This document shows, one piece after another, positions 30,456 through 39,398 of a stretch of DNA of 64,000 bases; the first letter of the stretch is position 1, and each line of letters begins with the position of its first letter. The stretch covers positions 2,418,001 to 2,482,000 of the forward strand of contig CP073042.1 in NCBI GenBank assembly GCA_018114805.1. The letters are read 5' to 3'. The stretch is from Candidatus Streptomyces philanthi. GTDB taxonomy: Bacteria; Actinomycetota; Actinomycetes; Streptomycetales; Streptomycetaceae. The notes beneath the pieces are model-generated. The model was not told where the DNA came from and searched no databases. It was given only the letters and a program-made list of their open reading frames with translations. The position numbers were made by a program, and so were the translations under genes.

Positions 30456-31676
30456 GTGAGCGCGACCACCCTGCCCGTCGAGACCTTCCACACCCTGCTG
30501 ACCGACGAGGGGCAGGCCCTGCTCGGTGCGCTGCGCGACCTCGACCCGGCCGCCGAGCTGACCGCCGCCACCCGGCTGCGCCGCGACCACCCGGCCGAGC
30601 TGGTCTCGGCCGCGATCGGCCAGGCGCGGCTGCGGCAACGGGCCGCGGCGAAGTTCGGCGCGGCCGACGCGTACCGGATGTACTTCACGCCAGACGGCGT
30701 CGAGCAGGCCACCCGCGCCACTGTGGCCGCGCACCGGGCGGAGCGGTTCGCGGCCTTCGGGACGCGCCGACTGGCCGACCTGTGCTGCGGCGTCGGCGGC
30801 GACGCGATCGCGCTGGCGCGCGCCGGGGTGCGGGTGCTCGCCGTCGATCGCTCCCCGCTGACCTGCGCCGTCGCCCGCGCCAACGCGGCGGCGCTGGGCC
30901 TCGCCGAGCTGATCGAGGTGCGCTGCGCCGACGTCGCCGACGTGGACACCTCCGGGTACGACGCGGTCTTCGTCGACCCGGCGCGGCGGGCCACCGGGCG
31001 GGGCGGCGCCACGACCGGCGGCCGGGGCCGGATCTTCGACCCCGAGGCGTACTCGCCGCCGCTGTCCTGGGCCGTCGGTGCCGCCCGCGCCACCGCGCAC
31101 GCGGCGCTGAAGATCGCGCCCGGCGTGCCGCACGAGGCGATCCCGCCGGACGCCGAGGCGGAGTGGATCTCGGACGGCGGGGACGTGAAGGAGGCCGTGC
31201 TGTGGTTCGGCACGGCCCCGGGCGCCCGCCGCGCGACCCTGCTGCCGGACGGCGCCTCGCTGACCGGCGCGGGACTGCCGGACCCCGAGCCGGGCCTGGT
31301 GGGCCGCTGGCTGTACGAGCCGGACGGAGCGGTGATCCGGGCCCACCTGGTCGCGGACGTGGCACAGCGGGTCGGCGGGCGGCTGATCGACCCGACGATC
31401 GCGTACGTCACCGCGGACGAGCTGGTGCCGACTCCGTACGCCAGCGCGTACGAGATCACCGACGTGCTCCCGTTCAACGTCAAGCGCCTCAAGGCGCTGT
31501 TGCGCGAGCGGGAGGTCGGGGTGCTGACGGTGAAGAAGCGCGGGTCACCGGTGACACCCGAGGAGCTGCGCAAGAAGGTCAGGCCACGGGGCGCGGCGTC
31601 GGCGACGGTGTTCCTGACCCGGGTGGCCGGCGCCCCCTCCATGCTGATCGGCCACCCGACACGGCCGGCCGCGTAG
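30456..31676 (+). CDS. class I SAM-dependent methyltransferase, THUMP-like
   Basis: 406 residues from GTG 30456. SAM motif I is LADLCCGVGGDAIALA, motif II region VLAVDRSPLTCAVARANA, and DAVFVDPARRATGRGG carries the catalytic DPARR-type loop seen in this actinobacterial family. The C-terminal half (PFNVKRLKALLREREVGVL) is the THUMP-like extension. The family is usually described as an uncharacterised nucleic-acid methyltransferase; no substrate is established as far as I know. Stands alone beside groES in the opposite direction. Intact. Confidence 0.85.
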   Translation: MSATTLPVETFHTLLTDEGQALLGALRDLDPAAELTAATRLRRDHPAELVSAAIGQARLRQRAAAKFGAADAYRMYFTPDGVEQATRATVAAHRAERFAAFGTRRLADLCCGVGGDAIALARAGVRVLAVDRSPLTCAVARANAAALGLAELIEVRCADVADVDTSGYDAVFVDPARRATGRGGATTGGRGRIFDPEAYSPPLSWAVGAARATAHAALKIAPGVPHEAIPPDAEAEWISDGGDVKEAVLWFGTAPGARRATLLPDGASLTGAGLPDPEPGLVGRWLYEPDGAVIRAHLVADVAQRVGGRLIDPTIAYVTADELVPTPYASAYEITDVLPFNVKRLKALLREREVGVLTVKKRGSPVTPEELRKKVRPRGAASATVFLTRVAGAPSMLIGHPTRPAA

Positions 31677-32005
31677 GGCGGGCGGGTCCGGCGCGGACGC
31701 GCGCTGGGCTGGGCGTCGCGGGCGCGGGCCCGCGCGCGTCGGCCCCGGGCAGACGGTCTCCGGCGGGGCGGGCGCTCGGGAGGCCAGTTCTCCTCCGCCG
31801 GACACCTCGCCCGACCCGTCCCGGTGGCACGCCGGTTACTCCGGTACCGCTCGAAATGTCTGGGCGACACTCCCGCACCTGGCGCATTTCCCCGCCCTAG
31901 ATGCCGAACGCACCGCGCTCCGGGTCCGGGGTGGGGGACACTCGGCCCGTGTCGTCCGTCAGGGCGGCGCCAAGGCGGCGGGCCGACGGCCCCGGAGGGA
32001 GCGTC
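31677..32005. other. intergenic, no gene seen
   Basis: 329 bp after the THUMP-like methyltransferase gene. Very GC-rich; a GC palindrome at about 31722-31735. No supported ORF. Confidence 0.45.
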
Positions 32006-32345
32006 ATGGAAAGCACCAGTCGAAGAGCGCGGGGAGCGTGGGCCCCGCAGGTGGGAGCCCACGGGACGGCGGCCCCGCGACTCACCGGGGCGGCGTCCGC
32101 GCGGACCGCCGGGCCCGGGGCGGCGCCGGGCGGCGCGCCCGGTGCGGGGCCGGTGGGCGCGCACGCCGGACGCACGGAGCGCGTGAGCCCGGCCGCCGTC
32201 GGCGCACCGGCCGACGGCCCCGCGTACGCCCCCTCCGTCAACGCCCGACGGCCGCTCGTCGGCCGTCGGCTCGGAGGCGGGCAACCTGATGCCCGGCGAC
32301 ATCGACCAGTTCGCCGACGTCTTCGCCCACCACCGCGAGCGCTGA
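32006..32345 (+). pseudogene. small unknown protein upstream of methyltransferase, probably frameshifted
   Basis: ATG 32006 is preceded by GGAGGGA at 5 nt spacing, a strong signal. The frame begins MESTSRRARGAWAPQVGAHG and is Ala/Gly/Pro-rich. Near 32245-32265 another frame takes over plausibly (DGRSSAVGSEAGNLMPGD, then IDQFADVFAHHRER) and ends at TGA 32343-32345, 83 bp before the next gene. About 113 codons if joined. I recognise no family. The Met-Pro-Gly-Asp/His-Arg tail is the only part that looks conserved in character. May be a precursor or an accessory protein for the methyltransferase, but that is only a guess. Confidence 0.4.
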
Positions 32346-32428
32346 GCGCGCCGCGACCTCCGGTCATCGCCGCCCCGTGGCAGGACATCGAGCACGGGGC
32401 GGCCCGGGCACGACGAAAGGTTCCGACG

Positions 32429-33274
32429 ATGAACGACACCCATGTGTCCCATGCCGCGAGCATCAGCGCGATGTACGACCAGTCCACCGAGTTCTTCCTC
32501 GAAGCGCTCGGCGGCAGCATCCACTACGGCTACTGGCCGGACGCCTCGGTCAGCGGCTCCATGGTGGACGCGTCCTGGCGCATGACCGCGTTGATGATCG
32601 AGAAACTCGGCGTCAAGGCCGGTCAGTCCGTGCTCGACATAGGCTGCGGCGCCGGGCGCCCCGCCGTCGAACTGGCGATGGCGACCGACGCCCGGGTGAC
32701 GGGTGTGACGATCAGCCCGGAGCAGGTGCGGGTGGCCACAGAACTCGCCGCCCGGGAAGGGCTGGCCGAGACGGTGCGTTTCCAACGAGCGGACGCGGTC
32801 GACCTGCCCTTCGCGGCGCGGAGCTTCGACGGCGCGTGGCTGTTCGAGTCGCTCCTGCACATGCGGGACGCGGAGCACGTGCTGCGGGAGACCGCGCGGG
32901 TGCTGCGCCCCGGAGCGCGGGTGGTGATCTCCAACGTGGTGCTGCGCGGCCCGCTGTCCCCGGCGGACGAGGAGTTGCTGGCGACCTTCGGCGAGCTGGT
33001 ACAGGCCCCCTCGATCATCCCACTCGCCGCGTACCCGGGGTTGCTGGCGAGGAGCGGCCTGACGCTCGGGGAGTCGCTCGACATATCCGAGCACAGCGTC
33101 CGTGGCACCTACGAGAGCTGCCGGGACGCCACCGAGAAACTCCTCCAGACCATCGACGGGGGTGCCGCCGACCCGGCGGTCGTCGATCTCCTCCAGCGCA
33201 CGAGGGACATCGCCGTCCGGTTCACGGGTGACACCCGGATCGGGTACGCGGTCCTGGTGGCCACCAAGGCGTAG
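32429..33274 (+). CDS. SAM-dependent methyltransferase, RebM-like family
   Basis: 281 residues from ATG 32429 (GAAAGG upstream). Motif I VLDIGCGAGRPAVELA, motif II VTGVTISPEQVRVA, motif III LPFAARSFDGAWLFESLLHM. The N-terminal pattern MYDQSTEFFLEALGGSIHYGYW is that of small-molecule methyltransferases such as the rebeccamycin sugar O-methyltransferase RebM. The substrate cannot be told; no other biosynthetic genes are adjacent apart from the small ORF just upstream. Intact. Confidence 0.85.
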   Translation: MNDTHVSHAASISAMYDQSTEFFLEALGGSIHYGYWPDASVSGSMVDASWRMTALMIEKLGVKAGQSVLDIGCGAGRPAVELAMATDARVTGVTISPEQVRVATELAAREGLAETVRFQRADAVDLPFAARSFDGAWLFESLLHMRDAEHVLRETARVLRPGARVVISNVVLRGPLSPADEELLATFGELVQAPSIIPLAAYPGLLARSGLTLGESLDISEHSVRGTYESCRDATEKLLQTIDGGAADPAVVDLLQRTRDIAVRFTGDTRIGYAVLVATKA

Positions 33275-33411
33275 CCGGCCGGTGACCACCAAGACTCCCG
33301 TCCGTCCCACGGAATTAGCCACGGGATCCGCGAGGTTCCGCCCCAGACGGCCTCCGCCGCGCGAGCCCGGCCAGTAACACCCGTAGCCCGCCCGCGCGCC
33401 GAGAACGCCCC

Positions 33412-33669
33412 CTACTCCCCCGCCACCGCCTCGAACCGCCAACGGTGTACCGGGCGGCTCAGCAACTCGGCTGCCGGCGTGGGGAGTTCGGGGAGGTCTG
33501 CCTCGTACGGGGCGTCCCACCAGGTGATGACGAGGACGCGGTCGCCGGGGGCGCGGAAGGTCTCGCGGCGGAGGGGGGCGGGGGTCAGGGGTTGGTCGCG
33601 GGCCCAGTCGAGGAGTTCCGGGCCGCGGCCGTCGGCGGCGCGGGCCTCCCACATCAACGCAAGGGTCAT
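33412..33669 (-). CDS. conserved small protein coupled to tsaD
   Basis: 85 residues. Its ATG overlaps the tsaD stop in ATGA (33666-33669), so it is translationally coupled to tsaD. Rich in Trp, Pro and acidic residues ([39 protein letters not shown]), with no membrane segment and no motif I know. Position suggests co-expression with the t6A operon. Function unknown. Confidence 0.75.
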   Translation of the reverse strand: MTLALMWEARAADGRGPELLDWARDQPLTPAPLRRETFRAPGDRVLVITWWDAPYEADLPELPTPAAELLSRPVHRWRFEAVAGE

Positions 33670-34853
33670 GAGTAGAGGTTGTCCTTGCTCAGCTCGTGGA
33701 AGTGGTCGTGGGAGTGGCCGTGTGCGTGGCCGTCACCATGCGCGTGGTCGTGGTCGTGGCCGTCCCCGTGATCGTGGTCCTGGGCGCCCGGGGGCGCCGG
33801 GACGTGGGGGTCGGTGACCGGGAGGGAGGAGTCGGCCGATAGGTCCCAGGCCGACGCGGCGCGGCCACGGGCGACCATCTCCGCGCCGAGGGCGGCGACC
33901 ATCGCGCCGTTGTCCGTGCACAGACCCGGGCGCGGGACGCGGAGCACGATGCCGGCGTCCTCGCAGCGGTGCTCGGCCATCGCGCGCAGGCGGGAGTTGG
34001 CGGCGACTCCACCGCCGATCATCAGGTGCTCGACGCCGTTGTCCTTGCAGGCCCGCACCGCCTTGCGGGTCAGCACGTCCACCACGGCCTCCTGGAACGA
34101 GGCGGACACGTCGGCCACCGGCACTTCCTCGCCCGCGGCCCGCTTCGCCTCGATCCAGCGGGCGACGGAGGTCTTCAGGCCGGAGAAGGAGAAGTCGTAG
34201 GCGGCGTCCCTCGGGCCGGTCAGGCCGCGCGGGAAGCGGATCGCGTCCGGGTCGCCGTCGCGGGCGATGCGGTCGATGACCGGGCCGCCGGGGAAGCCGA
34301 GGTTCAGGACGCGGGCGACCTTGTCGAACGCCTCCCCCGCCGCGTCGTCGATGGTCGAGCCCAGCGGCCGTACGTCGGAGGTGATGTCCGGGGCAAGCAG
34401 CAGCGAGGAGTGGCCGCCGGAGACCAGGAGGGCCATGGTCGGCTCGTGCAGCGCGCCGTGCTCCAACTGGTCCACGCAGATGTGCGAGGCCAGGTGGTTC
34501 ACCCCGTACAGCGGCTTGCCCAGCGCGTACGCGTACGCCTTCGCCGCCGACACGCCGACGAGCAGCGCGCCGGAGAGGCCCGGGCCCGCCGTGACGGCGA
34601 TGCCGTCCAGGTCGCTGGCCGCGACGCCGGCCTGCTTCAGGGCCCGCTGGATGGTGGGGACCATGGCCTCCAGGTGCGCCCGGCTGGCCACCTCGGGCAC
34701 GACGCCGCCGAAGCGCGCATGCTCGTCCACGCTGGAGGCGACCGCGTCGGCCAGCAGCGTGTGACCGCGCACGATGCCGACCCCGGTCTCGTCGCAGGAG
34801 GTCTCGATGCCGAGCACGAGGGGCTCGTCTCGGCGGCCGGATACGTCAGCCAT
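33666..34853 (-). CDS. tsaD: tRNA N6-threonylcarbamoyladenosine transferase TsaD with His-rich tail
   Basis: 395 residues from ATG 34853, which lies inside the end of rimI (8-nt overlap). Transfers threonylcarbamoyl from TC-AMP to A37 of ANN-decoding tRNAs, with TsaB and Tsa[16 protein letters not shown] opens the ASKHA fold; the metal-binding HxxxH is [18 protein letters not shown] and [13 protein letters not shown] are the nucleotide motifs. After residue about 350 comes a tail alternating His with Asp/Gly ([27 protein letters not shown]) before the C-terminal LSKDNLYS. Such a tail can chelate Ni or Zn; whether it matters in vivo is unknown. Intact. Confidence 0.96.
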   Translation of the reverse strand: MADVSGRRDEPLVLGIETSCDETGVGIVRGHTLLADAVASSVDEHARFGGVVPEVASRAHLEAMVPTIQRALKQAGVAASDLDGIAVTAGPGLSGALLVGVSAAKAYAYALGKPLYGVNHLASHICVDQLEHGALHEPTMALLVSGGHSSLLLAPDITSDVRPLGSTIDDAAGEAFDKVARVLNLGFPGGPVIDRIARDGDPDAIRFPRGLTGPRDAAYDFSFSGLKTSVARWIEAKRAAGEEVPVADVSASFQEAVVDVLTRKAVRACKDNGVEHLMIGGGVAANSRLRAMAEHRCEDAGIVLRVPRPGLCTDNGAMVAALGAEMVARGRAASAWDLSADSSLPVTDPHVPAPPGAQDHDHGDGHDHDHAHGDGHAHGHSHDHFHELSKDNLYS

Positions 34854-35583
34854 GGGTTCCCGTCTCTGTCTCGCGCGCCGCCCGCGGCGCTGTCTGGGGA
34901 ACGCGCTCGGGCGCGTGCTCGGGTGGTTGTCCGGTTGCCGCGTCGACGCGGCCCTCGGTGGGGCCGTCGGCCCCTTCGTCGGGTGCGGCACCGGCCGCCG
35001 GGGCTGCCGGGGCCGCCGGGCCGGACAGCCGCATGACCAGGGCGTCCACGTTGCCCAGTTGGTAGTAGCCGCGTCGGAAGCCGATGGGTTCGAAGCCGAA
35101 GCGCTCGTACAGGCGCTGGGCGCGCGCGTTGTCCACCCGCACCTCGAGCAGCACCTCGTGGCACTCGAACGCGGTGGCGGCGGTCAGCAGGTCGCTCAAC
35201 AGCCGCGCGCCGAGCCCGGTGCCCCAGTGGCTGCTGGCCACCGCGATCGTCTGCACGTCGCCGGTGCCGTCCACGGCGGCGAGCCCAGCGTACCCGACGA
35301 GGCGGCCCGCCGCGTCCTCGGCGACCACGTAGTGCCGACTGGCCCCGGCGCCCCTGGCGTGGGCTAGCTCGGACCAGAACATCCCCGGCGACCAGGCGTC
35401 CTCGGGGAACAGCTCGCCCTCGATGGCGAGCACGGCGTCCAGGTCCCACCAGCGCATCTCGCGCACCCGCGGGGCCTCGTCCGCGCCGAGCGCCGCCACG
35501 GCGGCGCTCGGCCGCTCGGCGGTGCCGGTCGGGGGCCCGGACTCGCCGCCGGGCGGGACGCCCGTCTCGCACGCTCCGCTCAC
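34846..35583 (-). CDS. rimI: ribosomal-protein-alanine N-acetyltransferase-like GNAT (RimI)
   Basis: 245 residues from GTG 35583, overlapping the tsaB stop as GTGA. GNAT fold: start of the domain at [20 protein letters not shown], acetyl-CoA loop [17 protein letters not shown], and [18 protein letters not shown]. The known member acetylates the N terminus of ribosomal protein S18; in actinobacteria it lies between tsaB and tsaD, as here. N-terminal 40 and C-terminal 60 residues are low-complexity extensions. Intact. Confidence 0.93.
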   Translation of the reverse strand: MSGACETGVPPGGESGPPTGTAERPSAAVAALGADEAPRVREMRWWDLDAVLAIEGELFPEDAWSPGMFWSELAHARGAGASRHYVVAEDAAGRLVGYAGLAAVDGTGDVQTIAVASSHWGTGLGARLLSDLLTAATAFECHEVLLEVRVDNARAQRLYERFGFEPIGFRRGYYQLGNVDALVMRLSGPAAPAAPAAGAAPDEGADGPTEGRVDAATGQPPEHAPERVPQTAPRAARETETGTHG

Positions 35584-36287
35584 TTCGGGGTGACCACCTT
35601 GTAGTTCGCGGGCACCTGGGCGTCCGGGCGGCGCAGGTACAGCGGCTGGTTCGGCGGGAACTCCTCGCCGGCGGCCAGCTTCTCCACCGCGAGCGCGGCG
35701 AGCGCGGCGGCGGACTGGTGCTCGGGCAGCTCGACCCCCTCCGGAACGCCGGGCGGCGGGGCGCCGGCCCCGGCGCCCGCCGCGGCGAAGACCTCCCGAT
35801 AGAGGGTGCCGCCCGCGCCCACCACGGGGAGCCCAGCCACCTGCTCGGCGATGTCGGCCGGCCGGTCGACGGCGGGCTCGCTGACGCGGGTCCCGCCGTC
35901 CGCGTACCGCGCCCAGTAGACCTCCTTGCGCCGGGCGTCGGTGGCCACGACGAACGGACCGGTGAGCCCGACCTGCCCGGCGGCGTACGCGATGCCGTCC
36001 AGCGTGCACAGCCCGCGCACCGGGATGTCGAGGGCGGCGCCGAACGCAGCGGCCGTCGCGAGTCCCACCCGCAGCCCGGTGTACGGGCCGGGGCCGATCC
36101 CGGCCACGACGTGCGTCAGGTCACCCGGCGTGACGGAGGCCCTCGCGAGCACCCGGTGCACGGCCGGCAGCAGCAGTTCGCCGTGCCGGCGGGCGTCCAC
36201 CTGGTGGGAGGAGGCGAGAGTGGTCCGGCCGTCGTGGAGCGCGACGGTCACGGCGGGGGTAGCGGTGTCAAGAGCGAGCAGCAGCAC
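35580..36287 (-). CDS. tsaB: t6A biosynthesis protein TsaB
   Basis: 235 residues. The N-terminal LLLALDTATPAVTVALHDG and GIGPGPYTGLRVGLATAAAF are diagnostic. TsaB is an inactive TsaD paralogue that bridges TsaD and TsaE; it lacks the metal-binding His pair, as it does here. The start is the GTG at 36287 or at 36293; neither has a convincing ribosome binding site, and 36287 fits the family N terminus better. First gene of the tsaB-rimI-tsaD-small ORF operon with 4- to 8-nt overlaps throughout. Confidence 0.94.
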   Translation of the reverse strand: MLLLALDTATPAVTVALHDGRTTLASSHQVDARRHGELLLPAVHRVLARASVTPGDLTHVVAGIGPGPYTGLRVGLATAAAFGAALDIPVRGLCTLDGIAYAAGQVGLTGPFVVATDARRKEVYWARYADGGTRVSEPAVDRPADIAEQVAGLPVVGAGGTLYREVFAAAGAGAGAPPPGVPEGVELPEHQSAAALAALAVEKLAAGEEFPPNQPLYLRRPDAQVPANYKVVTPK

Positions 36288-36385
36288 GCCCACAAGCGTA
36301 CGACCGCGGGCCGATCGTCGATCCCGCGCCGGCTTTCCGGGTGCTACCGTCGGCCCGGTAGAGGCGTGACGAAGGGTGGCTGAGC

Positions 36386-36943
36386 GTGGCACGGAACAGC
36401 TCCGGAACCATCGTGGCCGGACTCACGGCCGGGGCGATCATCGTCGTGGGCATCCTGGCCTACCATGCCTCTGCGAACGCCCCGATCAACCCGAACCAGG
36501 CGGCCCGCCCCGGTGCGTCTGACTCCGCCAAGCCCAAGGACAAGGCGAAGAAGGAGAAGTCCACCGCGATCCCGGCCAGCTCGGGCACCGGGCGCCGGGT
36601 GGTGTACGCGCTCAGCGACAAGCGGGTCTGGCTGGTCGGCGCGAACGAGCAGGCCATCCGCACGTACCCGATCTACCCCAGCTCGGTCAGCCCGGTCCCC
36701 GGCACGTACAACGTAACCTCCCGGTCGGCCAGCGTCACCGGCTCGGACGAGGTGTCCGTCGAGCACGTCGTGCGCTTCCACACCGAGGGCGACATAGTGT
36801 TCGGCTTCAGCGCCGCGGTCGACGGCTCGACGCCCGACCCGGACTCCAACCGGCGCACCGGTGGCATCCGCGAGAAACGCGCGGACGGCGCGGCGATGTG
36901 GACCTTCGCCTCGATCGGCACCGAGGTCGTCGTCGTCCGTTAG
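36386..36943 (+). CDS. membrane-anchored YkuD-like protein without catalytic residues
   Basis: 185 residues from GTG 36386. An N-terminal anchor (SGTIVAGLTAGAIIVVGILA) and a Lys/Pro-rich linker precede an L,D-transpeptidase-like fold: RRVVYALSDKRVWLVGANEQ, VPGTYNVTSRSAS, FGFSAAVDG, GGIREKRADGAAMWTFA. In active YkuD enzymes the last block is S/HGCIR with catalytic Cys and an upstream His; here it reads TGGIRE, so both are gone while the strand pattern is preserved. Probably a peptidoglycan-associated protein without transpeptidase activity. Divergent from tsaB. Confidence 0.78.
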   Translation: MARNSSGTIVAGLTAGAIIVVGILAYHASANAPINPNQAARPGASDSAKPKDKAKKEKSTAIPASSGTGRRVVYALSDKRVWLVGANEQAIRTYPIYPSSVSPVPGTYNVTSRSASVTGSDEVSVEHVVRFHTEGDIVFGFSAAVDGSTPDPDSNRRTGGIREKRADGAAMWTFASIGTEVVVVR

Positions 36944-37112
36944 GGACAGGCGTGCGTGGGCGACGAGCCCTCGTCAGTGACGGGCGTGTGGTCGGCAGGC
37001 GCGCGCGACTGACGGACGGGTGTGCTCGGCGGGTGAGCGTGGGTGACGGGCGTACGGGAACGACAGGCGTCCGTGAACGATACGCGGAAGAGCGCGCGGA
37101 CGAACGCGCAGG

Positions 37113-37301
37113 TCAGGCCGCCTTGCGGCGACAGTGCGCCGTCGGTTGGGGCTCCGTCGCCGGTTCGACCCCGGGGATCGCGTGTCCCCCGGGCGGCGTG
37201 GAGAGCTCGGTTGCCGCGGCACAGGCCGCCAGCATGTCAGCCACCGATGGCGCCTTCGGGCAGCTTCGCGCCGGCGGCTGGTGGGGCTGATGAGTCTCCA
37301 T
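37113..37301 (-). CDS. small unknown protein
   Basis: 62 residues, METHQPHQPPARSCPKAPS then VADMLAACAAATELSTPP and a basic Pro-rich end. ATG 37301 has GGGAGG with 6-nt spacing, better than most annotated genes here, and an AT-richer promoter-like region lies behind it (37340-37440). No family recognised. Contains three cysteines. Stands between the YkuD-like gene and tsaE. Confidence 0.5.
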   Translation of the reverse strand: METHQPHQPPARSCPKAPSVADMLAACAAATELSTPPGGHAIPGVEPATEPQPTAHCRRKAA

Positions 37302-37458
37302 GGGGTGCCTCCCGGTACTCCTGGGGCATGGGCGCGCACGGGCGGTTAGGTACACCTAACTAGCGCGCTCACGTTGATGAGACCACGCCCGGGGCGGTGA
37401 ACGCAATATCTTCCCGACGGCTTGTCGGAAACTACAGCGTTGCGTGACCGGCCGGTCG

Positions 37459-38061
37459 TCACCCCTCCAGCGGGCTCAGGTCCACGCCCGCCCAGCGCGC
37501 CCCGACGCCGGTCACGGTCACCCGGCGCACGTCGGCCACCTCGGCGTCGGCGGGGAGGGGCTCCGGGACGTCGGCGGGGGGCGTCGTGGCGGCGGTCGCG
37601 GCGCGGGGGGCCGCAGTGGCGGGGTGCGGGGCGGCCAGTCCGCCCTCCGCGCCCACCGCGCGCTCGATCACCACGTGCAGCCGATCGTCCGACAGCTCCT
37701 CGACCTTGCCGTCGCCCCACTCGACGACGACCACCGACTCCGGCAGCGACACGTCGAGGTCGAGGTCCTCCATCTCGTCCAGGCCGCCGCCGAGGCGGTA
37801 GGCGTCCACGTGCACGAGCGGCGGCCCGTCGCCGAGCGGCGGGTGCACGCGCGCGATGACGAAGGTCGGCGAGGTCACCGCGCCCCGCACGTCGAGCCCC
37901 GCCCCGAGGCCCCGGGTCAGCGTGGTCTTGCCGGCGCCCAACTCGCCGGTGAGCAGCACCAGATCGCCGGGGCGCAGCAGGGCGGCCAGGCGGCGACCCA
38001 AGTCCCCCATGCGCTCGGGGGTGTTGACGGTGATCTGTGCGCGGGCGTACGGAACGTTCAT
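37459..38061 (-). CDS. tsaE: t6A biosynthesis ATPase TsaE
   Basis: 200 residues from ATG 38061. P-loop GELGAGKTTLTRGLG, switch VTSPTFVIARVH, Walker B-like VVVVEWGDGKVEEL. TsaE cycles the TsaB-TsaD complex. The C-terminal 60 residues are an Ala/Pro-rich extension. The start overlaps in ATGA the stop of the hydrolase gene in the third frame, which makes it the last gene of the glmS-acpS-nnr-alr-hydrolase-tsaE run. Unlike in many genomes it is separated from tsaB by two small genes. Confidence 0.93.
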   Translation of the reverse strand: MNVPYARAQITVNTPERMGDLGRRLAALLRPGDLVLLTGELGAGKTTLTRGLGAGLDVRGAVTSPTFVIARVHPPLGDGPPLVHVDAYRLGGGLDEMEDLDLDVSLPESVVVVEWGDGKVEELSDDRLHVVIERAVGAEGGLAAPHPATAAPRAATAATTPPADVPEPLPADAEVADVRRVTVTGVGARWAGVDLSPLEG

Positions 38062-39398
38062 GTTCGCCGATGGTACGGGCCCGCGCGGCCGGCCCCGCAC
38101 TCCCCCGCGCCCTCCGGGGCGGCCTCCGGCGCAGCCCCCGGAACCTTCCGTTCCGGCCGGGTGGGCGAGCCGGCCCGGCCCCGCGCGTGTGGCCCGGCTT
38201 CGCGTGCGGCGCGGCCCGGCGGGGGGCGGGGCAGGTCGAGGGGGTGGGGCTGGGGTCGGGCGTGGCTGGGTGGCCGGTGACGTCCAGGAGGCGGAGCAGG
38301 GCGGCGGTGACGGTCTCCGGGCGCTCCAGCATGACCAGGTGGCCCGCGGTGGGGACGATCTCCAGGTGGGCGTCGGGCAGGAAGCCGGCGATGGCCTCGC
38401 TGTGCTCGCTCGGCGTGATCAGGTCCCGCTCACCCGCCAGCACGAGGACCGGCACGGCGGCGAAGACGGGCAGCGCCTCCGACTTGTCGTGCTCGGCGAA
38501 GGCCGGGTAGAACTCGGCCACCACGTCGATCGGCGTCGCCTCGATCAGCCGCTCGGCGAACCGCGCCACACCCGGGTCCACGTCGCGCGAGCCGAACGAG
38601 TAGCGCTTGATCACCCCGGCGAACAGGTCGGCCGCCGCCCCGCTCCAGCAGCTCCGCCTGCGCGCCGAGCGGCCGCAGCGTGCTGGGCAGCACCCGCCGC
38701 ACGGCGCGTACGCCGGCCGCCGGCAGTCCGAAACTGACCTCGCTGAGCTTGCCGGCTGAGGTGCCGACGAAGGCGGCGCCGACCACCCGGCGGCGCACGA
38801 GTTCGGGGAACTGCGCGGCCAGCGCCATGACCGTCATACCGCCCATCGAGTGGCCCACGAGGACCAGCGGGCCCTCGGGCGCCGCGGCGTCGATGACCGC
38901 CTTGAGGTCGCGGCCGAGCAGGTCGATGGTGACCGGCTCGCCGTGCTCGCGCTGAGCCCGGCCGCGCTCAGAACGGCCGTGGCTGCGCTGGTCCCAGTAG
39001 ACGGCACGGGCGGTGCCGGCCAGCGCGGCGCGCTGGAAGTGCCAGGAGTCCTGACCGAGGCAGTAGCCGTGGCAAAAGACGAGGGTGACCGGCGGCCCGG
39101 CCTGGTCGCCGGCCTCGGCCCCCCGCGCCGGCCCGGGCTCGACCTCGTACGCCAGCTCCGTGCCGTCCTCGGCGACGGCCACCGCGGGGGTGCCCCGCAG
39201 GGTGCCGTACGGACCGGCCGCGTCCAGTGCCAGCCGGGCCTTGCGGCGCACGCCGCGGCCCACCGTCAGCCGCTCCACGGCGACGCCGACCGTGGCGCCG
39301 GCGGCCACCACTCCTATCGCGGCGCCCGCGAGCCCCGCGCCCCGGCGCCACCCCGCCCGGGCCGCCGCCTCGACCGTCCCGCCGGTGTCCTGGCTCAT
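38058..39398 (-). pseudogene. alpha/beta hydrolase, frameshifted
   Basis: ATG 39398 overlaps the alr stop (ATGA). N-terminal hydrophobic helix (GAAIGVVAAGATVGVAV), oxyanion segment FCHGYCLGQDSWHF, nucleophile elbow GHSMGG, then in a second frame the acid segment LVLAGERDLITP and the catalytic His in TAGHLVMLE. The shift lies near 38634-38645. Beyond about 38270 the second frame runs into tsaE without stopping, whereas the third frame gives a short tail ending in TGA 38058-38060 that overlaps the tsaE ATG; a second shift near 38170 is therefore likely. Conserved between alr and tsaE in Streptomyces; substrate unknown. Confidence 0.82.

Noticed and set aside
30293..33652. 1119-residue minus-strand open frame
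   Set aside because: Low-complexity Arg/Pro/Ser translation antisense to two methyltransferase genes.
37346..38614. Hydrolase frame continuing through tsaE as a fusion
   Set aside because: The TsaE part is read in another frame; the continuation is compositional.
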